From positions 10,416,001 through 10,480,000 of the forward strand of contig CM082580.2 of assembly GCA_040954595.2 (NCBI GenBank): DNA of 64,000 nucleotides, read 5' to 3'. How positions within the stretch are numbered: the stretch's first letter is position 1; each line of letters begins with the position of its first letter. A model generated the notes under the pieces. The model was given only the letters and a program-made list of their open reading frames with translations. It searched no databases and was not told the origin of the DNA. Position numbers and translations under genes: made by a program. Of this stretch, positions 29,801 to 41,004 are shown in pieces. The stretch comes from Balanoglossus misakiensis (taxonomy: Eukaryota; Hemichordata).

Positions 29801-30892
29801 TCACTGTCGCTTAATAAAGCATCTTTAACCCGGGCCCTCGCTGGAGAATCCATCATTTCCACCACCCTGCAACGTCAGAACAATTTTGCACGTTTCTGCC
29901 TGTGTAATTATTTAAAAGCTGCATATTACAATGTCACCGGTCAGATTTAGTGACATGCTTATACTGCTTCCATTTTTTTTTTTTGCTTTGCCAAATGCAG
30001 TAGCTGCTGTGATCAGTGGGATGTATTTTTGCTTTCGCGTTCGTTGTTCTATGATAATGAAGCTTTTGTTCACAAAAAGCCACAGTCTCATTTACTGTGA
30101 ATTAAGTCTTCACTGATTCACTTTTCTTTGCAAAACACATTCAAGTAATAAACTTAAGTCTCCTTCCCATGTGATTTAAAGCAGTTTTCATCCCACTTCT
30201 GTTGTTCAACTTTTCAAAACTATACTTTTTATCTAAGTTTGGTCTGGTAATTGGTGTTGATAATTAAAAACACATACTATCATAAACAGAGATTTGTTAA
30301 AGGGAGGCCTTGCTTACTTGTATTTGGATTTCCATGCACAAATTGGAACGGAGTTTTGGTGCAAAACTTCTGAACTGAATAGTCATAGCACAAATATTGC
30401 AGATATTGTAATGGGAAAACATTTATGCATGAAAATGAGATTTTGCAACTGTACTTCGCGTTTATATCTTTTGATGGATTTCTGATCTGATTGATCTTGG
30501 TTATCTGAAATATGCATTGATCCCATGAAAGATCAACGCATAATGAAGACAACTGAGCTTATTTCAACAACCGAGTCTCGGTAATGGCTGGCCCCTGTAC
30601 AGAGCAATTAGTTATTCATTTAATTTCTCAGTTCATCATAATGCCATTTCTCCAGTGATGGATAATTCACCCCCCACCAAACATCATCATTTTGTAATGG
30701 ATTAGCACACGCTTCACCTGTTTGACCTCGCGGCATGGGGGAACAATAATGGCGATTATGTTTTCATTTTGGCCGGAGGGGGAGAGCGGGGAACCAAGAA
30801 GAGAATGAAAAAAATGATACCAACATTGTCTGAAACGATCGGGAGTACGATACGCTGATAGACTGGTTTCAGCTAGAAGAACAAAGAGGGAG

Positions 30893-31695
30893 TTAAGATG
30901 GGTCCCTAGGATCTTTTTGCCCGTTGCTATGGGCCTTTATAGGACATTACACCCCGATTTGGACTAAGCCGTTTTCAGAGTCTAACAAGGGGCTGGTAAC
31001 TAGTTAAAAATACGCACGATTGTGAGCGCGCGCCCCCTGACGCCATTGATATGCAAATTAGTTAGGTCAAATTTCAAAAGCCTAAGGCTTTTTATTCCGT
31101 GACCTCAAAAACGAACTTGATACGTATTCATTAGTTGCTTGAACCAGGGAAGATCGTGACGGATTTTGTTTTCGAATATTATCGTTGTATCCTACGATTT
31201 CAGCATACCCGTACCACACCTGAAAAAGTCATCGATTTTGGGTGTTTTTGGACGCACTCTTCCGCTGGTATCGCTTCTTAGCACGACGAAAACCGAAAAA
31301 ACGATCCGTCACACTATGCGGAAGTGCGTTCTCAACAAGCAGGTCAAATTTGGCTGGCCTACGTCGCCTGCGAAAAAAGCCTTAGGGATTTTCGTGAACG
31401 GTACAAAATCTCTGTGTACAAAACATTGGATTTTTAGCGTTCGATCCAGTTACTGTGGTTACAGGACGCGCACGCTATCGCTGACCGCTGCTTTGCCGTA
31501 TTAGCGTGGCGGCCTATGGCCGGGCGGTAGCTGCCGTAAACATACTCGGACAGGGGGTGTGCACACAATCGTGTGTATTTTTAACTAGTTACAAGCCCCT
31601 TGTCGGACGTTCATAACGGTTTCGATCAAAATTGAGTGTAGTGTCCTATAAAGGCCCATAGCAACGAGCAAAAAGATCCTAGGGACCCATCTTAA
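30893..31695. mobile_element. Nonautonomous DNA transposon with long TIRs, TTAA-flanked
   Basis: The left end (30893 to about 31040) and the right end (about 31550-31695) are inverted copies. Both begin TTAAGATGGGTCCCTAGGAT and continue through CGTTGCTATGGGCCTTTATAGGACA and further blocks such as TAACTAGTTAAAAATAC. An inner inverted block (CCTAAGGCTTTTT near 31080, its complement near 31375) shows the symmetry continues inward. The element is 803 bp and carries TTAA at both edges, the target duplication typical of piggyBac-class elements. The inner termini (GATGGG) lack the usual CCY start, so the superfamily is uncertain. The 112-codon frame inside (31166-31504) has no transposase features, so mobility would depend on enzyme from elsewhere. 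Confidence 0.8.
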
Positions 31696-32478
31696 GCCCC
31701 CCAGGTCTGGGAATGCAGGATTTCAGAATAATAATAATGGGGAATGACGATCACATGAAACTTTAATAGGTTGAAAGTATAATGGCTGGTGGGAGTTTTA
31801 TGTAATTGTTTGTTGGCTTTCAAACAACCCCTGGTGAGAAACTCATTGTTATTTCATGTTTTTGTGTGTGTATGTGTTCCACTGATGCAAGATTTTCTAA
31901 TGAGGCCGATCCAATGTCATAATAGTAGATACTTCATAGTACACGAAATATATAATAGAGGTACTGTTCTCCAGCTATGGAGAACAATGGCACACAATAA
32001 CTTTCAATTTAATAGTCAGAGGTGTGATCAGCTTAACTTCTTTGCATCATATGCATGGAGGCACAAAGTACATTGTATATTCTGTTGCCATGGTTTTGCA
32101 ATAAATAATTGACAACATTTGAGGATATGCACTTGACGAAGACAGCTTCTCTCAAATTAAGTAAAATACATAAGGGAATATCCTGTGTTGTGTGATTGAA
32201 ATATTTTTTGACTTCCCATAACCAACAGGACTTTCGTCATGACAGCTTTTGCTAGTAATTGCTACCTGGAAAACTGTGAAGTATATCCATTGCTGTGAGG
32301 ACCACCAGTAAGCCATGTAAATATATACCGACAAATCCCTAATCTTCTGAGTCTTGCAGACAAATTGGAATCAAATTAACTCAGTATTATAAAATTGCCT
32401 TTTAACAAGGTGGCTGAGTCACACCATCCTTTGTATGCGCGATGACTTTGTGATTTTCACCTAATTTCTCTGTCACAG

Positions 32479-32581
32479 GAGATTATCCTCAGCTTTTGGG
32501 GGGAGACTATATCCTGTGATCGCGTGTCGATCAGTCTTTGTGACGGAACCGATTGGGGAGTGTACCCCGGGGATCATACAG
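32479..32581 (+). other. Candidate isolated exon, unidentified
   Basis: 103 nt lie between TTTCTCTGTCACAG and GTCAGT. Two of three frames are open across the segment, one reading RLSSAFGGRLYPVIACRSV. No family is recognised. Joining it in phase to the candidate exon at 11.6 kb would put a stop after about 14 residues. It could be a genuine exon, an untranslated exon or chance. Confidence 0.18.
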
Positions 32582-35500
32582 GTCAGTCTTGAAGGTCGGA
32601 AACAAAGTTGGAGCTCGATATGGCATACAATTCTGTTGTATTTTGCAAAATGTGACCAATCCCTGTACAACACTTTTTTTTTTCCTTTTGTCAAAACAAA
32701 AAGTTCAGTGTTTTCTTTTAATGTATTTCTTATTCCCAACCCACTTTTGAAATCGCTTTTCCCCGACCAGGTTCTTATGTCAGCAGTGAGTACAAATCCA
32801 GTGTTAATTGTCATGATGATCGGCGATCCAGAGCCATTTTCCTGTTCTGGTCTTGGACCCCACCCATTTAATCATGTGATCAGTACGGCATGATTATTCA
32901 TAGATCTACTCTTCAACTCAGGGAGGGATTTATCCCTTCCCTAGTAAACATGCACTGCTTGGATGTACCCAAGAAGGCCCAACACAATTAGCTAACTGAT
33001 CGTCCCCCTCAAGCCATACTGGCCGGTCCCTTACAAGGCGCTGGCACAAATATTTATCGACAAGGAAGTCCAACAAATTAAAGCGGGAAATAATTGCACT
33101 AATCCCGTTTGTCCATCTCGGTAATCGTCGCCTAATCAATTGCGGATTCATTTAGTCATTATGGGATTTGCTCAGGATATATGATTGAGAGCTGTAATGG
33201 GCCAGATGTTTTTGAATACCACTATCGTGATTCACTTCGTTACAAATTGATGGATTTACAATTTACGGAAAAAAATCTAAAAGGAAAAAAATCCTCTATG
33301 GTGCGCAGAGAGACTCAGATGGTTTTGATTGGTGCAGTGCGATTTTTTTTTTAGCGTGTCTGCATTTGAAAGAAATGGGTCTGCGTTTTTGAAGTAAACT
33401 GGATGTAGTTTACAAAAGCCTTTGAAGCAAGATTCGTAGCAGAGCTGCTTTTAATGGACTATGAATCATCCAGATAAACTGACAGAAAATTAAAGTTCCT
33501 GTTAATTCTTCGAAAGTATAGATGATTACTTTCATGCCTGCACGCATATGTTCTCTGTCGTACTTTTTCCCCCAACCGCATCGAAGCCTAAAATTTAATG
33601 AAAATCTCTTTTGTTGGCGATCGCCGTTGGATGAAACTTCCAGCTTTGATCCAGGAAACAAATTTCTGATTAAAACTTAAAGGGTGAATTTAAATTACGA
33701 CGTTAACCCTTAAACAAAAAGGCTGGCTTTCGCGATTAGCAATTTGGGACAGAATTAACTGCAATGTAACATTAGAATTTTGGCAAGGAAGTCTTTGGGG
33801 TGAAAGAATTCCCTTCCCGAAATAATGAATAGTAGGTGAATTTCCGGATAATTCATTGATATTGGTAGACAGATTTTTCTAAGATGTGTGTATGTGAAGG
33901 CATGCAGTGAGAGTAATTTGAAAGATTAATAAATTTAAAGTGAGGCCTGAGATATACATAATTTACATTGTGGACTGGCAGGAGATGCGACTTCACAAAC
34001 ACACGTGCTAGATTCTCGCATTTGGTGTTGGATGGGTGTGCAGAAAGCTATTTGCATCAGACATACGGAGCCAAAATGGAGTTAGAGATGTGAGCAGTGT
34101 TAATCCTTGAGAGACTGAAATACATGTATGTTTCACTGTTTACGAAATTGTTTTTGAAAATGTGTGCCTAGATTTATTACATATTAAGGTTAGTGAAGAA
34201 GAAGCATGTTGACAGCATCTCGGCAAAGAATCTCACCCAAGCAAATGTGTAGTTCAGGTAATGAAATTGTGGATTTTTATCAGGTGTAACTCGTTGTGGA
34301 GTCAATGAAGCGCACTATCATAATATACGTGTAGTGATGTGCGTTTATATATATAAAAGTAATTCTGTCTCCGACCAGCGAGAAAAAAAAATTACAAGCA
34401 TTTTCTTCTCATTCCCTTGCCAATTGTAGCCAATTTTGGGCTTTCAGAGAGCAAGTTAATGGTGAAATTGATCTCGCAGTCCTGTCCCTGGATCAAGCTT
34501 TTGAAATACACATACAGGGGGCTATTTCGATGCAAAGACCATTGTGATGCATTTTCTTCCATTAGCAGCCATTATCCCGCCTGCATCTTCAACAAAAGTA
34601 AATCCTGTCACTTTTCCTTCGATCCCTCTTTTCCTGTCTCATCCCAAACGAAAGAGGGAAATCTCGAGCGAGACAGACTCGCGGTCGATGTATTTGACAG
34701 AGCTCGTTAAGGTCAGGTGACTAAAGGCTATTGATTGGAGTCTGGGTGTACATTGTTTAGGCACGCGGGTTAACAAAGTACCTGTCCGGCCTGAAAGCAG
34801 GGTAATTTTCTCGGCGCTGAATCGAGGAATACTCAATTTCTGGGTGTTTTTTTTCTACTGCTTGTGTGTGTGTCCTCTCTCGGTGGATTAAAATCTTTCA
34901 GAACATGCTGTCAGTCAAAACCAAGCAAATTTCAATGAAGATTCGGACTATAATTGGGTGTTTCTTCCCTCTTTTCTTGCCCCCCCCCCTCACAATTCTT
35001 TTCAGACTCTGAGTCATATTAAAGGCAGATCCGCAGCACAGCAGAGAAAGGTGCCATTTACATCGCATTTGTGCTCAGAGTGAATTAGCTGGAATTTGCC
35101 GCGACCGAGAAAAAGAGACTGAATTCTACAGGTTGTCATTAAAACGTGTCTGTCGCCTTAATCACACGGGAGGAAGCGCATTTGAACACAAATCCAGCAT
35201 TCAGCGGCTATTGTGCATCACACGAGGAGGGGGAAACGCCCCCCTCCCCTTCAATAAAACCGTGTCCTCATAATTGGACGCCGGAAAGTTCAGCCTTTGC
35301 AACGCATGGCTAATTGGAGTATTGTGGTCAGCACTATGGTGTCGATTTCTTATGCACCAATTGCTGTGATAATTAGGGGCTTGTGATCTGGGGACGCTGA
35401 TGATAATTTCCGCACGGAGGTTGGAAGGTGGCAGTTTAGTGCAGTATAATTTCATTCGGATTTCGGTGTGCATGTGTTTAAATAACAATTAAGGAATGTA

Positions 35501-36206
35501 AAGTTTCAGCACCAGGCTAGTTTACAGGGCGAGGCTTTGCATACTCACTTCGTCACATCTTTTACATTCTGATATGTGTCAACTGGGCTTTAAAGGGACA
35601 ATATGGCCCAATTTTGACATTTTTTGAGCACATATTATTGAACAGAACGACATAAATAAGCTATCAAAAGAAACTAAAATAACCAAAATATTGAGAACAT
35701 TATTTTTTGCCTTTAATATGAAAGGCTGGGTTAACTCTGCATATTCCAAAAGCTAGTGTGTTGCATTATCATGCAGATACACAATTCCTATGTGAGACAC
35801 AAATTTCCTCCAGATAAGAGTTCCCAATTAGCCCTTCCATTCACTTCCCCACCTTTGCTAACAAGATTCCAACAATTTATTAGTCACTGCTGGGAAATTA
35901 ATTTCAACAATTTCTTTCTAACGCCGTGGGAATTACAATTGACAGATCTTCAGTTTTAATTAGTTGTTTTATCTTCATCAGTCTTTGCTTTGAAGGGTGT
36001 AATTGCTTAGAAGAGTGTTTTACTTTGAACAATTAGAGGACCTGCTTGTACCGTATACAAATGTGTTTTCTTAGCCAGTGAGTTTTGGCTGATATAGCAC
36101 GCATACACAGGGTGCCGGTATGCCATCATGCTATAGGTTCTAGAACAAGAAACACTAGCTGTACACAGAACAAAAATACTGAAAAAAATACCCCAAAATT
36201 TACAGT

Positions 36207-36299
36207 TTAACCCTTTCACCCCCAGTTCCCTCTTTTGAGGTCCAATTTTACCATGGGAAACAATGGTTTTGGACTGAACCATAGTGGTGAAGGGGTTAA
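36207..36299. mobile_element. 93-bp TTAA-flanked foldback MITE
   Basis: The left end TTAACCCTTTCACC and the reverse complement of the right end TTAACCCCTTCACC match at 13 of 14 positions. Inside, GTCCAATTTTACCAT and ATGGTTTTGGAC form a second stem. TTAA followed by CCC is the classic end structure of piggyBac-type miniature elements. There is no coding capacity. Confidence 0.7.
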
Positions 36300-38040
36300 T
36301 TTGTCTTTTTCAGTTGTCTGAATTGCTTTCCCCAGCTATCACATTGATTTTCATATATTTGAGACTTACTGTTTGTGTATATAAACACTGGTACAAGGTG
36401 TTTTTGGTGATTCAAATTTCATTTCACATCTACGGCTTCGAACAGACTAGAATCTGTCGCACTGCACTAAATTGGGTGCCATTCGCATGACGTCTGCAGT
36501 CACACAAACCTCTAGTTGTAGATATGAGAACAGGGCCAATATTGGAGTCTTTGGCAGTCCACATGTTATCACTGAATTATAGCATGAACTATGCAAAGAC
36601 GTCCAATTTCCTTGATGTCTATCTGTGAGAGTGCAATGCAGGACAGGCCACTCTTAGTGATTACCACCATTCATATGCATGCGCGACACCTCGCTCGTTC
36701 CAATTTGGCAGTCGGATAACAGTATTCCGCCGCAGACGGAAAATTTAATCACAACTTCTCTGGGGACTCAGCTTTATCTGACAGCTCTATTGGATGTCTG
36801 GCTATTGCGTTGAAGAGATGACAATGCGTATATAACTTCATCAGCTTTTTTCCCCCATCTATCAATTTCCTCTCCCCTTTTCTGTTTGTTCTGTGAAATA
36901 TGCGGTTGTCAGTTTATTACACAAAGCTGGATCGGAGTGATGAAATGTGATTACCGTTCGCACGTTGCCATGAAATATTTGGAAATGACAGCACCTCGTA
37001 AAAATATTTATTGGTCGTATGCCTCCCATGGTGGTAGGCTGAGCTTTTTTCACATGTGCGAGATGTTGTCTAGTTTAATCAACGACATTGGCAGCACCAT
37101 CACTTGTCATGTTGCATTGTTATCAATCTACCATAAGATAATCAAAATTCATTTGGGACGATGATTTTGTTGGTTCAAAAAAGAGATTATGCCCAGCAGT
37201 TGCATCAGAGATATAATATGCCGCGTGCCCGTAATAATCGTACATCTTTCCATTTCCGCTGATAGCGTAATTCCCAGAGTGGGATCCAAGGCTTTGTTGA
37301 ATCACCAGTGCTTTGTGAGGCTAGAGAATACTTTTTGGAATCACAGAAGGGAGTGGCTTCAAACTTTGTTTGCAGTTGAAAAGTGAGAAGTGTGGCTGCA
37401 CGTTTGCGAACGCTTATAAGGAAGAGTGGTCTCTTGGGGGCGCTGTTACACTCTGCTGTATGGCAAGATATGTGCATGCACGATGGCATTCTGTATTCTG
37501 TATGTTCACATGATGACAATTGTAATTTGTTGCAATTGATGTGTGTTGAATTCCACACTTGAATTCAATTTTCCACAACAGCAGTACTGATAGTACCCGC
37601 ATGGGCTATGTCGATAAGATAAATATACTGGTCATTTCAGTGTGCTTCAGGGATATCAAGTCTATCAAGAAATTTTCTGCGCAGTTTCTTTCACAAGATG
37701 ATGCCACAGGAACTCGCTTGTGTTTAGTCTTGGTATCCACTTACATGGAGATTTTACATTGCTGTAAGACATGCACATATCCATCTCTTGTTTATCTCTT
37801 TTTCTTCACCGCAAGAGTAGGCGACCCTGTCATGTTTTAGGAGTGCACACGTTTCATATCAGATGACCAGACTGAAAGATCAGTCGTTGAAAGAGCTCTC
37901 CATCTCTTCTCCCCAGGCGCGTTACAGAGAATCTGCAATCGTGAGAGGGGAGAGCAATCGAGAGTTCATCCAGCGAGAGATCTTGTTGATTTTCTGTGCC
38001 GGTGCACGATCAGTACACTGAGTTGTCACCCTCATGCCAG

Positions 38041-38081
38041 AGAGACAGAGAGGGAGAGGGGGGGGGGGGGGAGGGAGAGAG
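38041..38081. repeat. GA/G-rich low-complexity tract
   Basis: AGAGAC, GGGAGA and a run of about 12 G, followed by GAGGGAGAGAG. Confidence 0.85.
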
Positions 38082-38114
38082 TGAATATAGGAAAACTTTG
38101 GGATAAAGAGAATG

Positions 38115-38128
38115 GTTGCTATGGAAAC
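38115..38128 (+). promoter_or_regulatory. X-box-like palindrome
   Basis: GTTGCTATGGAAAC resembles known RFX-bound X-boxes, with two departures from the strict consensus. It lies about 4 kb from the TMEM249/KLHL10 promoter. RFX factors drive ciliary and sperm genes in animals, but distance and motif alone do not prove a link. Confidence 0.3.
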
Positions 38129-38943
38129 TTAAGAAAGACTGATATCAATTATTATAATTGGGAGAACATGAGTAGGAAAGCATTAAATTGATAATTATGA
38201 AACTACAGAAAAGAGGAACCATATGCATTACTAATTGGAAATTCAATATGAAGCCTTCTACAAGTAGTCTGAAGAATGCAGTATAAGGTTTAGGTTATTT
38301 CGTGGGATATACCTGACATACATGACAGTGAATGATACATTTATTTTGGGAATAACCATGATGTATACATACATGTATGCAACACTTTGATTTGTGCTTC
38401 TCTCAGTAATAAAACAATAGAAAGCACTTCATTTTAGCATGCATAGAAGACAGGTGGAAACTAGAGCTGGTGTAGTAGTCGTAGACCGGCTCTGTTTTGG
38501 GATTATCCCTTTTCCATCCTGATGAGATTTTACGATTACACGGATCGGTTCCCAGCATTTGCTTTGATGGGATATTACGAGGAAGTCAATTTCCATCCGA
38601 GTGCGTCTTCCACTCGTCTAACTAAATATTTGACCCTGGGGCTTGACCCCCGCGCCATGTCTGGGTCAAACTATTGTTTGAACCGACCCCTGCAGTGATT
38701 GTCGTGTTAACAATCACATGTAACAAGCTTCTGATCTTAATTTGATGGTGCTTGTGGGTGAAGTTCAGAATTCGGAATGTGTTTTTTTGAATCCAGGGAC
38801 GTGAATCATGAATGATAATGATGCGTTCATCAGCAGTCCTTTGTTGTGGTACAAAGCCTTCAAAAAGCTGGAAAAGGGGATTTTGAAAAATGTGGATTTT
38901 CTGATTTTCTGATCTTTCCCTCTGTTTTTATTGATGTTGAAAA

Positions 38944-39185
38944 GGACTGTTCAGAATTTACTTCCAGGGTGGGGCCAGAGGATTTTTTATTTTCCTGGTG
39001 ATTTTTTCCATGCTCCCCTAGTAAATTGTGGAGGAAATCTGTGATCCCCCTTAAATTTCCTGGGGGTTTTCCATGGCCCCCCTAAACGATTGTGATTTTT
39101 ATGTTTGGTCCCCCCATTTTTTCTTTGAGAAAATGGGTGGTCCCCCTGAAAAGCCTCCCCCCCGGAAGTAAATTCTGAACAGTCC
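38944..39185. mobile_element. 242-bp MITE with perfect 22-bp inverted ends
   Basis: Positions 38944-38965 and 39164-39185 are exact reverse complements (outer part GGACTGTTCAGAATTT). The interior is made of diverged C-rich units (CCCCCTTAAATTTCC, TCCCCCTGAAAAGCC), so one antisense frame shows a GDHPF/GDHRF internal repeat. That frame is a by-product of the repeat, not a gene. No clear target duplication is visible. Confidence 0.7.
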
Positions 39186-39189
39186 CTAA

Positions 39190-39223
39190 CCCCCCCCCCC
39201 CCCCCCCCCCACACACACACACA
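39190..39223. repeat. Poly-C then (AC)n microsatellite
   Basis: About 21 C followed by six AC units, directly abutting the inverted-repeat element to the left. Assembly length here is likely unreliable. Confidence 0.9.
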
Positions 39224-40389
39224 TTGTGTATTGTCGGATTGTGTGGAAACGTTTTCAGTCAGGAAGTCGTTCCATTTCCCCAAAAAATCTATACAAAGCG
39301 ATCACCATGCACTTTTATCAACAAAAAGAATGGACAGTGTGTGGCTCCCACCCTCCCTGCTTTGTCTCGAATCATATCGGTTGCGATCTCCTTTCCCGGA
39401 CATGAATATTCAAATTTTGCGAAACGATGCGCATGATGGATTTTAAGTGTCAGATTCTGGTGACATGAACATTTGCATCACCGAAGCCCAACACCAGTGT
39501 CGCTGTCGCGTGTGCGGTTAGCAGAGTGGATTGGGCGCATAACATAGTACAAAGGACTCTGTAAGTCGGGGATTAGGCCTATACATTTGACGTTTCCTGC
39601 CATTGTCGTCTGCTAGCTGAGCCGCATTTTCAAGACAAAAGCTCCCGCATCGTTTAAACGCAGATGTTCCATTTCTGCGTGTCTTGAGAAAGTGTAACTT
39701 AAACGCAGAGTGAAAGAAAAATATCCTAAATTAAACAGCATTTATAAAAATAGCGAACTCAATATGCTGTTTTCTTTGTAGCCAGTAGCGACGCATTACT
39801 CATCACAGCGATAATCGATGAATATTTTATGAAAATCGCTGAATTTTGAGATTACAGACGTTATACGTGATATATGCGACGCAAAAACAACTTTCGGCCA
39901 TGCTCAGATGAACTATAGCCATCCTCATGATCCTGATGCGTTTTGCAGACGAAAGTGCAGTTTTCAGGCGATGGTTTGGATAGATTCCTTTGTGTAAAAT
40001 CATGAAAATGATGAAAACACGATCTAATATTCATCAGAGGAAATTTCCAAAATAGCTTGCAGCTTTTGCGGCCCCTCGAAGCGCATGAAGAGAGTTGCAA
40101 AGTGGCCGAGTTAAACATGGACACAGATTCAGTCCTGCAGTCGAAAGACCGACATGGATGACATGAGCGAAGGGGCGTATATTTACCTTGTGTCCTTAAA
40201 TGACCCTTTACTGCTTCATCCCTGGACCATACAATGCACGAGGGTGAATGAGGGCGCTTATCAAAGAGAAACGTCAGGAGAACGGACTCGGAATCCTAAT
40301 GCGATGAGCCAAATTGAGTGTTATGAATCACTAACTTTATTTACTTTTAATAAGCGGATGAGATGAACACTGTGTATAAAGCACGTACG
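39224..40389. other. Intergenic, no gene seen
   Basis: The short frames (such as 39861-40124 minus and 40154-40366 plus) have no splice context or recognisable motif. The stretch lies downstream of the TMEM249-like gene. Confidence 0.5.
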
Positions 40390-40395
40390 TTTATT
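40390..40395 (-). terminator. Polyadenylation signal of the TMEM249-like gene
   Basis: TTTATT on the plus strand is AATAAA on the minus strand, about 210 bp past the stop codon. This gives a 3' UTR of ordinary size. Confidence 0.5.
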
Positions 40396-40605
40396 CAAAA
40401 TGGTGTGTGGAGTATGATTTACTCGTTTTAAGCTGAGATTTCGCTGTAGTCTGGTGACAGACTTGGAGGTCTTGACTCATAGGGACACCTGTGTCTGATG
40501 ATATGTAAACTTTCAGTCAAGGAAAGCGATGAATATCTATATCCATATTATTCTACAAAACTTGTGTTTTCTTTGAGTCCCGGTATACGCATTCCACTGA
40601 GATGA

Positions 40606-40973
40606 TCATACTTCATACAATGTGCGGGGAAGTATGAGAAAAAGGATATGTTTTGTTGAAACGTCTTTGAAATCAAAATAATTGAGGTTAATCCTGGCTG
40701 CAACTAGTTTCCCAAGCCTTTCCAATTTCTGGGGGGAAAAGAAAGACAACATTTAATTTCTTTGGATGAGACATGCATTGTAATACACGAGTCGCTGTAC
40801 TTTGTGGGTATTCGGTATAGCGATATAGAGGGGAGAGGATTGGATGGTTGTGTTGGCAGTAAACTAAAAGACGATATCCTACCTCCCTGTTTGTGCCTGT
40901 GTAACTGAGTTCTTGTTCTTCGACGTGGTAGCCGTTTAACACAATGGTGAAATACATGTCCCCGCCGCCTGCA

Positions 40974-41004
<31 letters not shown>

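Larger units (their letters stand above)
11727..30892. other. Gene-free AT-rich region, middle part
   Basis: No exon supported. The frames over 100 codons (for example near 17.5-17.8, 18.8-19.2 and 20.6-21.0 kb) have no splice context or recognisable domain. The region holds simple repeats at 14.56, 16.35 and 17.10 kb, X-box-like sites at 14122-14135, 15007-15020 and 17794-17807, a 12-bp tandem duplication near 19.13 kb, and many homeodomain-like TAATTA/CAATTA cores. Confidence 0.5.
31696..38943. other. Gene-free region, right part
   Basis: Apart from the listed repeats and one candidate exon I see nothing that supports a gene. CAATTA/TAATTA words stay frequent (for example 33.1, 34.4 and 35.3 kb). 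Some more GC-rich patches (32.5, 34.7, 35.2 kb) look less random than their surroundings and could be conserved noncoding elements, but this cannot be shown from one genome. Confidence 0.5.

Noticed and set aside
31166-31504. 112-codon frame inside the 803-bp inverted-repeat element as a transposase remnant
   Set aside because: No DDE/DDD arrangement or zinc-binding motif, and it overlaps the inner inverted block. The element looks nonautonomous.
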